Of a stretch of 12,531 nt of DNA, positions 1 to 6,257 are shown piece by piece. Origin of the DNA: 12-FULL-44-12b sp964364225 (GTDB lineage Bacteria; Patescibacteriota; Minisyncoccia; Phycocordibacterales; Zambryskibacteraceae). Within the stretch, counting starts at the first letter, position 1, and each line of letters begins with the position of its first letter. A program made the translations under genes and the position numbers. The stretch spans positions 1-12,531 of the forward strand of contig CAYIKP010000012.1 of the NCBI GenBank assembly GCA_964364225.1, in the 5' to 3' direction. The notes below the pieces were generated by a model. That model saw only the letters and a program-made list of their open reading frames with translations. It did no database searches and had not been told where the DNA came from.

Positions 1-54
1 CAAGGGTATGGCTGTTCGCCATTTAAAAAGATACGCGAGCTGGGTTCAGACCGT
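1..54 (+). rRNA. 23S rRNA, domain V exon upstream of intron (5' truncated)
   Basis: This is part of the peptidyl-transferase region of 23S rRNA, cut by the window edge. The A-loop hairpin GGCTGTTCGCC (10-20) and the conserved GCGAGCTGGGTT stretch (36-47) match the region around E. coli 2547-2593. The exon ends with GACCGT, after which rRNA similarity stops abruptly and resumes at 433. The last exon base is U, as expected for a group I 5' splice site. Confidence 0.95.
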
Positions 55-432
55 TGAGAAACAGAATAAAGAATAATGAATATGGAATAATGAGTAAAAT
101 CAAAATTCCTAATTCGTAATTCAACATTCGGTTCTTCAGCAATCTGAATCTCTTCGAGAAAAAATTAAATTTAATTACTGTTATAAACATTTCATTTGTG
201 TGACGCAAAATGAAATTGTTCGAGTTCAAACCAAATTCACGGCGGTCTGTTGCAGTGATGCAACAAGACAAAACCGACAATTTCGGTGAAATCCAAATTT
301 ATTTTGGACAACACCGAGCCGAAATTATTTTTTAAAATAATTTCGGCGTAGAGACTACAAAATCGGGTTCTCAAAATTAAAAAATTGAGAATAATGCATA
401 GTCCATACTTATAGCAATATAAGAGATTGATG
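55..432 (+). ncRNA. Group I self-splicing intron in 23S rRNA (L2593 site)
   Basis: A full group I core can be drawn in the correct order. The internal guide GCGGTC (242-247) pairs with the 5' exon GACCGT and leaves the required U·G at the splice site. The preceding TTCACG (236-241) pairs with the 3' exon CGTGAG (433-438) as P10. P2 is 248-254/259-265 with a GTGA loop; P3 is 274-277/363-366; P4 is 284-288/312-316; P5 is 292-297/303-308; P6 is a long hairpin 318-331/334-347; P7 is GACTA 353-357 with TAGTC 399-403; P8 is 368-374/385-391; P9 is 408-413/418-423 with a GCAA loop. The last intron base is G432. The R/S pair (AGACTA...ATAGTCC) is classic for the family. About 180 nt of AT-rich sequence (57-235) lie between the 5' splice site and the guide, so the P1 loop is very large. 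No homing endonuclease is encoded on either strand. Confidence 0.9.
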
Positions 433-722
<290 letters not shown>

Positions 723-1105
723 GGAAATTTTCAAATCACTTGCCCTTGAACTTTTTACAAAAGTTTCTATGGGCTAAAACGTGTTCTGTGTTCTGTAATG
801 GTTTACCCGTCAAGTTTTGCGCAGCAAAAGTTGCTCGGGTTATGCAATGTTTTAACGAGAGAGCCGCGCAATTTTTACTTCGTAAAATTTGTTCGGCCAA
901 GTATTCACTGTTTTGATGTGGGTAGTTGTGCATGTGGTTCTTCCCGTCTGGAAAAATGTCCCGTTACTGGCGATACTTCTCGGATGCGAGAAAGAACACC
1001 TGAGACATCAGGTATTGGCCGCGTGGGTGAGGGGAGACGAAAGTCGTTCCTGATCCAAGGAACGAGCCATGTGCACAACACCACAGCAGTTCTTTAGAAC
1101 TATGT
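723..1105 (+). other. Structured spacer between 23S rRNA and tRNA-like gene
   Basis: About 380 bases with no credible gene. Several local hairpins are visible: CTTCTCG-GAT-GCGAGAAAG near 978, ACCTGA-GACA-TCAGGT near 1000, GACGAAAGTC near 1037, and GTTCC/GGAAC near 1045-1062. These are probably processing structures of the pre-rRNA. The 23S-5S distance is unusually long, since this spacer is normally short. I did not match it to a known RNA family. Confidence 0.5.
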
Positions 1106-1187
1106 CGCGCTGTAGCTCAGTTCGGTAGAGTGCCCTCTTGCTCATTTGCAAAGGGGGAGGTCACTGGTTCAAATCCAGTCAGCGCCA
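1106..1187 (+). tRNA. tRNA-like gene, probably tRNA-Ala(UGC), atypical anticodon arm
   Basis: The D arm (TAGCTCAGTTCGGTAGAG, 1113-1130) and the T arm (ACTGG-TTCAAAT-CCAGT) are canonical. The acceptor stem pairs GCGCTG (1107-1112) with CAGCGC (1180-1185), but the expected first pair would be C1106:C1186. TTTGCAA at 1145-1151 gives a normal-looking Ala loop with anticodon TGC at 1147-1149, yet the flanking stem CCCTC/GGGGG (1133-1137/1153-1157) encloses 15 bases instead of 7. TTGC/GCAA can extend the helix, leaving a 6-base loop. Ala is inferred from the loop and from the frequent presence of tRNA-Ala in rRNA operons. There is no G3·U70 pair, so a degenerate or unusual tRNA is possible. Confidence 0.55.
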
Positions 1188-1252
1188 TTGCCCCTCACTT
1201 GCTTACATGTGAGGGGCCCACATCAAAGCAGTGAAAAAATAAATCGAATTTT

Positions 1253-1365
1253 TAGTTCTGGTGTTTTATCGCAGGGGTTACACCTGTTCTCATTCCGAAC
1301 ACAGAAGTTAAGGCCTGCAGAGGCGATGGTACTCGCAAGGGAAGAGTAGCTAGACGCCAGAACTA
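1253..1365 (+). rRNA. 5S rRNA
   Basis: Terminal helix TAGTTCTGG (1253-1261) pairs with CCAGAACTA (1357-1365). The conserved internal stretch ATTCCGAACACAGAAGTTAAG (near 1291-1311) identifies it. Its length of about 113 nt is normal. It lies downstream of the tRNA-like gene in the same orientation as 23S, so the order is 23S, tRNA, 5S. Confidence 0.95.
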
Positions 1366-1381
1366 AGCGTTTGATTTAAAC

Positions 1382-1411
1382 AAAAAAGCCCTATAAATAA
1401 GGGTATTTTTT
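1382..1411 (+). terminator. Terminator closing the rRNA operon
   Basis: A short stem CCCT/AGGG (1389-1392/1400-1403) is extended by an A-run on the left and a T-run (1406-1411) on the right, 17 bases after 5S. The A/T flanks make it potentially bidirectional. Confidence 0.65.
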
Positions 1412-1426
1412 GTGCCAATTAAGTAC

Positions 1427-1455
1427 TTGACAAATAATCTATATAGGTATATAAT
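1427..1455 (+). promoter_or_regulatory. Consensus sigma-70 promoter of the DGR target gene
   Basis: TTGACA (1427-1432) and TATAAT (1450-1455) are separated by exactly 17 bases, a perfect match to the housekeeping consensus. Transcription should start near 1462, leaving a leader of about 90 nt. The leader holds two hairpins: GTGGG/CCCAC (1468-1472/1478-1482) and CATTCGT/ACGAATG (1509-1515/1521-1527). The second ends 11 bases before the ribosome-binding site and might affect initiation. Confidence 0.85.
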
Positions 1456-1550
1456 ATAAAAAGATAGGTGGGGTTTGCCCACAACCGTTCCGACGGCAAA
1501 TTCGGAAACATTCGTGAGTAACGAATGAGTTGTTTACAAGGAGAAGTGCT

Positions 1551-2009
1551 ATGAGTAATAGCAATGAGATGGAAAGGCTCTGGAGACTCCAGACCAAGGT
1601 CAATATGCTTGTCTCCGATGGCAAGCGTAGTCCGACCGTGATCGCAGACGCTCTCCAGACAATCCTCGATCAACCGCAACCGAAGTTCGAGCTCTACCTC
1701 TTCGGCAAGCAGAAAGCCGGGGGGTGGGAGATGGGGTACAACATCGAGAGGCACCTTAAGAAGACAGGCCTCATTAATCGCTGTCTCTCAAAAGACGATG
1801 AGTGTGTGAGGAACTGGCTCGCCAATCCGGAAACCTACCCTGAGGAATTCAAAGGGAAAGCAGTCTTCCTTTGGAAGTCAGCCGACGGTCGCGTTGTCAA
1901 CCGCGTCGCCCCGTGCCTCATCTGGCGCGATGGCGGGGTTGTCCTGCACTGGGACTGGCTCGACCTCGATTGGTACGGCGGCTATCCGGCCGTTCTCGCT
2001 GGCGCTTAG
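1551..2009 (+). CDS. DGR target protein with C-terminal variable region
   Basis: This 152-residue protein is diversified at its C-terminus, as judged from the VR/TR comparison. The start at 1551 is chosen because AAGGAG (1538-1543) lies 7 bases upstream; the ATG at 1530 would overlap this site. Residues 1-45 look helical (ERLWRLQTKVNMLV then DALQTIL). Residues 111-151 are encoded by the VR. Template-adenine codons differ at residues 111, 113, 115, 116, 119, 122, 126, 129, 133, 135, 139, 142, 144 and 145, while W125, W134, W136 and W141 form an unchanged tryptophan scaffold. From memory, proteins with a similar N-terminus and W-rich tail are common uncharacterised proteins in CPR genomes. Known DGR targets display the variable face for ligand binding; the ligand and fold here are unknown, and no signal peptide is evident. 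GC content is visibly higher than in downstream genes, suggesting transfer. Confidence 0.85.
   Translation: MSNSNEMERLWRLQTKVNMLVSDGKRSPTVIADALQTILDQPQPKFELYLFGKQKAGGWEMGYNIERHLKKTGLINRCLSKDDECVRNWLANPETYPEEFKGKAVFLWKSADGRVVNRVAPCLIWRDGGVVLHWDWLDLDWYGGYPAVLAGA
1880..2002 (+). repeat. DGR variable repeat (VR)
   Basis: The 123 bases align without gaps to 2365-2487. All 21 differences fall on template adenines: 11 to G, 7 to T and 3 to C. None of the 90 non-adenine positions differs. Homology stops at 1879 on the left (C against T) and at 2003 on the right (C against T), four bases before the stop codon. The last unchanged run, ATCCGGCCGTTCTCGC (1984-1999), is GC-rich, 3'-terminal and placed like an initiation-of-mutagenic-homing site. 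The last three adenines of the template (2485-2487) may reflect divergence at the edge rather than mutagenesis; without them 18 of 30 adenines differ. Confidence 0.93.
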
Positions 2010-2066
2010 TCCTTTTGTCACTTTGTTCTGACTCTTGAGCACTTTGACCCTTGGACCTTTGTACTA

Positions 2067-2099
2067 CTGCCCCGACCTCCGTGTCGGGGCAGTTTTTTT
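2067..2099 (+). terminator. Strong Rho-independent terminator of the target gene
   Basis: The perfect 10-bp stem CTGCCCCGAC/GTCGGGGCAG (2067-2076/2083-2092), with loop CTCCGT, is followed by seven T residues. It ends the target transcript 58 bases after the stop codon, so the template repeat downstream must be transcribed separately or by read-through. Confidence 0.92.
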
Positions 2100-2364
2100 G
2101 TGAAAAATTTGTTAAAAGTATCTGTTAATATTAATTTCGGTAGTAGGTGAATAGTTACCGGCGACTACGGTTTCCGGCTACCGAAACCAGTATCCATGTA
2201 TCGAGAGTTCTGGCGATTACGGTTTCCAGGAGAGTGGTAGCATGGGGAACTTCTGTAAAAATGAAGGAACTTGGTGTGGAGTGCTGGTGGACTTTTGACG
2301 TCCCAAATAATATTCAATCCTGAGAGCATTCGAAGGATGGTGGCACGGATGGCATTTTACACAT
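2100..2364 (+). other. Non-coding structured stretch upstream of the template repeat
   Basis: No gene is visible; the TR frame is open from 2324 but has no start codon. TTTCGGTAG (2135-2143) is exactly complementary to CTACCGAAA (2178-2186). The 16-base unit GGCGAYTACGGTTTCC occurs twice with one mismatch (2160-2175 and 2212-2227). A weak promoter TTGTTA (2109-2114), 16 bases, TTAATT (2131-2136) could drive a TR RNA ending at the palindrome at 2499-2530. In known DGRs sequence next to the TR is needed for reverse transcription, but the functional spacer described is on the 3' side, so a role here is speculative. Confidence 0.4.
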
Positions 2365-2487
2365 AACCGACGATCGCGATGACAACCGCAACGCCCCGTA
2401 CCTCATCTGGAACGATGGCAAGGTTGTCCTGAACTGGAACTGGCTCGACAACGATTGGAACGGCGACAATCCGGCCGTTCTCGCAAA
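2365..2487 (+). repeat. DGR template repeat (TR)
   Basis: This is the unmutated partner of the VR, on the same strand and 485 bases downstream. In the VR frame it is rich in AAC, GAC and GAT codons, with seven AAC codons. This is the usual TR design, because randomising the adenines of AAC gives 15 amino acids and no stop. It is not part of a gene: there is no start codon, and the frame runs to a stop beyond 2550. In known systems the TR RNA is copied by an error-prone reverse transcriptase that misincorporates at adenine, and the cDNA replaces the VR. The reverse transcriptase gene that normally sits next to the TR is absent. Confidence 0.92.
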
Positions 2488-2498
2488 TCTCTTCATTT

Positions 2499-2530
2499 CA
2501 AAACACTCTCAAATATTTGAGAGTGTTTTG
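2499..2530 (+). terminator. Perfect 32-bp palindrome downstream of the TR
   Basis: Arms CAAAACACTCTCAAAT and ATTTGAGAGTGTTTTG are exactly complementary with no unpaired bases between them. It starts 12 bases after the TR. It resembles a bidirectional terminator, but the following T-tract (GTTTATAG) is weak. It could equally be a cruciform-forming element; hairpins flanking repeats help target recognition in some DGRs, though there next to the VR. Confidence 0.6.
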
Positions 2531-2541
2531 TTTATAGTTGG

Positions 2542-2547
2542 TATAAT
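2542..2547 (+). promoter_or_regulatory. -10 box for the vWA gene, possible leaderless start
   Basis: TATAAT at 2542-2547 lies only 6 bases before the ATG at 2554, so transcription would start at or next to the start codon. A weak -35 candidate TTGAGA (2517-2522) is inside the palindrome, with a long 19-base spacer. No Shine-Dalgarno sequence is present, which fits a leaderless message. Confidence 0.5.
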
Positions 2548-2553
2548 AATTAA

Positions 2554-3915
2554 ATGATTTCATGGGCAATTAGGAGAAAGTTTCTCATTGTTTCGATTGT
2601 TTCATTAATTATTATTGCTGGCGCTTATGGTGGTTATGTTTTTTTGTTAAAACAGCCACCAACCTGTTTTGATGGAAAGCAAAATGGAAATGAAATCGGC
2701 ACAGATTGTGGGGGTGCGTGCTCTAGGCTTTGTATCGAAGAAATAAAAAACCCAATAATGCGTTGGGACCCAAGAGTTTTCAAAATAAGTGAAGATAACT
2801 ATTCTGTGCTTGTGTATTTTGAAAATCCAAACGCTTCGGCGAGTGTAAAAAATGCTTCATACACCATAAAGGTGCTTGGACAAAAAAACGCAGTTTTATC
2901 GGAAAGAAAGGGAACTATCTCTATACCAAAACACACACAATTTGCCATACTAGAGAGCAATTTTTCTTTTTCTAATAAAGAGCCCCTAAAAGCAGATTTC
3001 TTTTGGGATAGTAATTTGGTATGGGAAAGAGATGAATCTTCTCCGCCAAGTATTTTTGTTGAAAGCAGGGAATTGTTGAATACAGAGACGAAACCAAGAA
3101 TAAATGCAATCGTCTTAAATAATTCACTAGTAAATATTCCAGCGCTGGAACTCATTGCTGTGGTTTCTGATGGTGCGGGAAATGCGATTGGAGCATCAAA
3201 AACTTTATTAAAAGATTTAGCAAAAGGAGCCACTTATCCAATCACTTTTTCTTGGCCAGAGCCATTTAAAACTACAGCCGACATTTGTGAAAATCAGGTT
3301 GATGCCGTGCTTCTTATTGATAGATCCGGAAGTATTGAGAATTTTTTGCCCGATGTTAAGCACGCTGCAGAAGATTTTTTGTCTTTCTTAAAAACTGATG
3401 ACAAAGTGGGCGTGATTTCTTTTGCCAACATCCCATCAGAGCCGGTAGATTTTCCAATTTCGCTTGATAAAAATTCTGCAAAAACAGCCATAGAAAACAT
3501 AACGATTCTTAAGGGGGATACACAAAACACCAACATTACAGATACACTCATAAAAGTTCGTGGAATGTTGGAGAGTTCAACGGTCAAAGATAGAAAGCAA
3601 GTAGTAGTTTTACTTACTGATGGAGTGCCTACTCTGCCAACGAAAAAAGGAGTGTCTACATACCCACAAATAACTGCCCAAGAAGAAGCAGGGAAAATTA
3701 AAGATTTGAAAGCTACTATTTTTACAATAGGTTTGGGAGACAAAATAGATGCAGAATTTCTAAAATCAATTTCGACAAACAAAGAGTCTTACTTTAGCGC
3801 CCCAACGACCAGCACTTTAGGGGATATATATAAAACAATTGCCACACAGGTTTGTGCAAAAAAACCAGCCCAAATTAACATAATTCCTCGCATAGTAGAG
3901 AGTGCGGGGCTATAA
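2554..3915 (+). CDS. Membrane-anchored von Willebrand factor A domain protein
   Basis: A 453-residue protein with one N-terminal membrane segment (about 10-32) after a basic start, so the bulk should lie outside the membrane. Residues 38-60 hold four cysteines in a CFDG...DCGGAC...C arrangement, an Asp/Asn-rich module seen in surface proteins of CPR bacteria and archaea. Residues about 65-240 look like beta-rich domains. The vWA domain covers about 250-430: MIDAS DxSxS is D256-S258-S260 (DRSGS), a candidate Thr is T326, and D356 lies in LLTDG. All metal-binding elements are present, so metal-dependent binding of a protein ligand is plausible. Partner unknown. The gene is followed 11 bases later by the SEDS gene, suggesting one operon. 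Confidence 0.85.
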   Translation: MISWAIRRKFLIVSIVSLIIIAGAYGGYVFLLKQPPTCFDGKQNGNEIGTDCGGACSRLCIEEIKNPIMRWDPRVFKISEDNYSVLVYFENPNASASVKNASYTIKVLGQKNAVLSERKGTISIPKHTQFAILESNFSFSNKEPLKADFFWDSNLVWERDESSPPSIFVESRELLNTETKPRINAIVLNNSLVNIPALELIAVVSDGAGNAIGASKTLLKDLAKGATYPITFSWPEPFKTTADICENQVDAVLLIDRSGSIENFLPDVKHAAEDFLSFLKTDDKVGVISFANIPSEPVDFPISLDKNSAKTAIENITILKGDTQNTNITDTLIKVRGMLESSTVKDRKQVVVLLTDGVPTLPTKKGVSTYPQITAQEEAGKIKDLKATIFTIGLGDKIDAEFLKSISTNKESYFSAPTTSTLGDIYKTIATQVCAKKPAQINIIPRIVESAGL

Positions 3916-3926
3916 TTCCCGCCAAT

Positions 3927-5093
3927 ATGGTTTTACTGAATAGCAAAGGAAGCCCAATAAATAGAGCAAAAAATGCTTTCTTTGGTGTTGATTGGATTTT
4001 ACTTGGATCCGCAATTCTTCTTTCTTTGGGGGGACTTGTAACGATGAACTCGTTAAATGACCAACTCTCTTATTTCAGCAGACAGCTTATTTGGATTCCT
4101 ATCGGCATTTTCTTTGCCCTTGTTGCTTCAACAATAGACTGGAGATTCTTAAGACGAACGAGTGTTGTAATGGGAATTTATTTGTTCATAGTTTTTTTGT
4201 TATCAATTTTATTTGCTACAGGGTCAGCTTTTAAAGGAGCAAAATCATGGTTTGATCTTGGTGGGTTTCTTATTCAGCCATCGGACCCAGCAAAAATTGC
4301 TCTAGTTATTCTTTTAGCGAAATATTTTACAAGAAGGCACGTTGCAATTAAAGATTTTCAACACATTGTTATATCGGGTGTTTATGCTGCGATCTTGGTG
4401 GTCTTAACTCTCCTAGAGCCAGATTTTGGTGCATCAGTAATATTGTTTGGTATTTGGGCCGGCATGCTTTTTGTTTCAGGTATTTCTAAAAAACATATTT
4501 TGTATGTTGTACTCGGTTCAGTCTTGGTTTTTTCTTTGCTCTGGGGTTTTGTTTTGGCACCGTATCAAAAAGCTAGAGTGAAATCATTTATTAATCCCAC
4601 CCAAGATATTCGTGGTACTGGCTATAACGCCTTCCAGTCAGTGATTGCTGTTGGCTCGGGAGAAATTTTAGGGAAGGGGGTGGGATATGGCACACAAAGT
4701 AAATTAAAATATCTTCCTGAATATCAGACAGATTTTATTTTTGCTGCGTATGCCGAGGAGTGGGGTTTTGTCGGCTCGCTTCTGTTGTTGGGATTATTTG
4801 GAACAGTTGTATGGCGGATATGTTTGCACTCTTATCGGGCGGCAACCAATTTTGAAGCCTTGTTTTCTTTGGGTGTTGCTATTATTTTTTCAATTCACGC
4901 TGTCATACATGTGGGGATGAACATGGGTCTTTTGCCTGTGACGGGAACGCCAATGCCTTTTGTTAGCTATGGTGGCTCTCATTTAATTACAGAATACATT
5001 GCAATAGGCATGGTCATTTCTATGGCTTCATTTAGCCGTGCTACGCACAGAGAAAAATTAAATCCAGACGATAGCTATGTTTTAGCTTCGTAA
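3927..5093 (+). CDS. rodA: SEDS-family peptidoglycan glycosyltransferase, RodA/FtsW type
   Basis: A 388-residue polytopic membrane protein with about 10 hydrophobic segments. SEDS proteins polymerise lipid II into glycan strands together with a class B penicillin-binding protein. Family motifs are present: IQPSDPAK (QPSE-like with Asp in place of Glu), EPDFGAS with E164, NPTQDIRGTGYNAFQS, QTDFIFA with D269 at the position of the catalytic Asp, and GLLPVTGTPMPFVSYGGS near the C-terminus. TDFIFA and the extended loop before it favour RodA over FtsW, but the two are hard to separate by eye. It follows the vWA gene by 11 bases without a clear Shine-Dalgarno site. Its 3' end overlaps the convergent GT4 gene by 19 bases. 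No PBP partner is in the window. Confidence 0.9.
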   Translation: MVLLNSKGSPINRAKNAFFGVDWILLGSAILLSLGGLVTMNSLNDQLSYFSRQLIWIPIGIFFALVASTIDWRFLRRTSVVMGIYLFIVFLLSILFATGSAFKGAKSWFDLGGFLIQPSDPAKIALVILLAKYFTRRHVAIKDFQHIVISGVYAAILVVLTLLEPDFGASVILFGIWAGMLFVSGISKKHILYVVLGSVLVFSLLWGFVLAPYQKARVKSFINPTQDIRGTGYNAFQSVIAVGSGEILGKGVGYGTQSKLKYLPEYQTDFIFAAYAEEWGFVGSLLLLGLFGTVVWRICLHSYRAATNFEALFSLGVAIIFSIHAVIHVGMNMGLLPVTGTPMPFVSYGGSHLITEYIAIGMVISMASFSRATHREKLNPDDSYVLAS

Positions 5094-6211
5094 ACAGCCA
5101 TAGTTTTTTTGACCATCTGCTCTTTACTAAAATTATTTACCACTTGTTCTTTTAGGTTTTTTGCTAAAAGCGCCCTTTCTTTCTTATTGTCTATCAAAAA
5201 GTTTAAAGCTTTTGTAAGGTTAATTATGTCTTTTGGCTGAACCACAATCCCACTTTTTCCATCAGTAATAATTTCTGGGATACCACCAACATTTGTACCA
5301 ACAACAGGAAGCTCTGCGGAACCAGCTTCGAGAAGTGCCAAAGGAAGGGCCTCTGACAGGGAAGTGAGAGTAAAAATATCAAAAGCTTTTAAATATTTTG
5401 GAGCATTTTCTACAAAGCCCACAAGCTTCACATGATTTTCTAGACCTTCATTTTTTATGAGTTCTTCTAGTTTTTTTCTTTCTTCTCCCTCACCCATAAC
5501 TACAAAAATAACTTTGTGTTGATGCAAAACAGATCTTACTGCACGTATCGCATAGGATAAGCCCTTTATGTGATGCAATTCAGAAATAGTTCCTATCCAA
5601 ACAGTATCTTTTGGTGCATCAGGAAATAAAAATTTTCGTGCCTCCGCTTTTGCTTTGTACTCGTTTTTTTCAGTACCATTATGGACAATTACCATTTTAT
5701 TTTTTACAAAAGGCCAATTTTCAAAGCTTTTTTTTATGGCCCCTGACACACAAATGGTTTTGTGAGCAAAAACAATAGTAAGCCAACTAAAAAATTTAAT
5801 TAAAACTTTTTGCCAGATAGGGCGGGATTCGTTAAAGGCGAAGCCGTGGGCAGTAAAAATAATATTTGGAACCCTGCAAAACCTTCCAGCAACCCCGCCA
5901 AGTCCTCCAGCCTTTGGGCTGTTTAAATGTAGAATGTCAGGCTTTTCTTTGCGAATAATTTGGAACAGTTGCCAAAAAGAAGCGAGTTCATTTTTGACAT
6001 TTATATCTCTCTTTAGATCTCCAATTTGTATAGTGCGAATGCCTACAGTATCTAATTTCTCCTTTAGTTTGCCCCCTTCGCCCATGGCCACCACTACCTC
6101 AAATTGGTCCTTTGGCAGAGAGGTGGCAAGGTCAAAGACGTACTTTTGAGCACCCCCAAAGTTGCCCTTAGTAATCACAAATAAGACCTTTTTAAGCCCA
6201 ATTTCAGCCAT
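5075..6211 (-). CDS. GT4-family glycosyltransferase (GT-B fold)
   Basis: A 378-residue cytoplasmic glycosyltransferase that would transfer a sugar from an activated donor to a lipid-linked or envelope glycan. The N-terminal Rossmann half carries the glycine-rich GNFGGAQ loop (around 16-22) and FTAHGF. The C-terminal half begins near VWIGTISELHHIKG and has the EX7E motif E287...E295 (SEALPLALLEAG), followed by GTNVGGIPEII, the donor-binding region. Length is normal for GT4. No strong Shine-Dalgarno site precedes the ATG at 6211. It is the only protein-coding gene on the minus strand, divergent from the sugar phosphotransferase gene and convergent with the SEDS gene. The specific sugar cannot be deduced. 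Confidence 0.9.
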   Translation of the reverse strand: MAEIGLKKVLFVITKGNFGGAQKYVFDLATSLPKDQFEVVVAMGEGGKLKEKLDTVGIRTIQIGDLKRDINVKNELASFWQLFQIIRKEKPDILHLNSPKAGGLGGVAGRFCRVPNIIFTAHGFAFNESRPIWQKVLIKFFSWLTIVFAHKTICVSGAIKKSFENWPFVKNKMVIVHNGTEKNEYKAKAEARKFLFPDAPKDTVWIGTISELHHIKGLSYAIRAVRSVLHQHKVIFVVMGEGEERKKLEELIKNEGLENHVKLVGFVENAPKYLKAFDIFTLTSLSEALPLALLEAGSAELPVVGTNVGGIPEIITDGKSGIVVQPKDIINLTKALNFLIDNKKERALLAKNLKEQVVNNFSKEQMVKKTMAVYEAKT

Positions 6212-6257
6212 TTATAGCTTATTTTACCTCATTTTTAGGCCCTTCGCAGGCTCAGGA

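Noticed and set aside
23..280. Minus-strand reading frame of 85 codons within the 23S intron
   Set aside because: It overlaps the 23S exon and the intron core, and shows no LAGLIDADG, GIY-YIG or HNH motif. It is a chance frame in AT-rich sequence.
798..1097. Plus-strand frame of 99 codons in the rRNA spacer
   Set aside because: It lies in structured transcribed spacer, has a low-complexity translation, no ribosome-binding site and no family resemblance.
1530..1550. Earlier ATG for the DGR target protein
   Set aside because: The ATG at 1530 has no ribosome-binding site and its codons cover the AAGGAG that serves the ATG at 1551.
2160..2227. CRISPR-like repeat
   Set aside because: Only two copies of a 16-base unit with one mismatch, no further units and no cas genes.
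2324..2550. Template repeat read as the 3' part of a broken second target gene
   Set aside because: The frame is open but has no start codon, and similarity to the target stops sharply at the 123-base repeat. The adenine-only differences fit a template and not a decayed paralogue.
2799..3782. Long minus-strand frames opposite the vWA gene
   Set aside because: They are antisense shadows; the plus-strand protein has an intact MIDAS motif and a coherent domain order.
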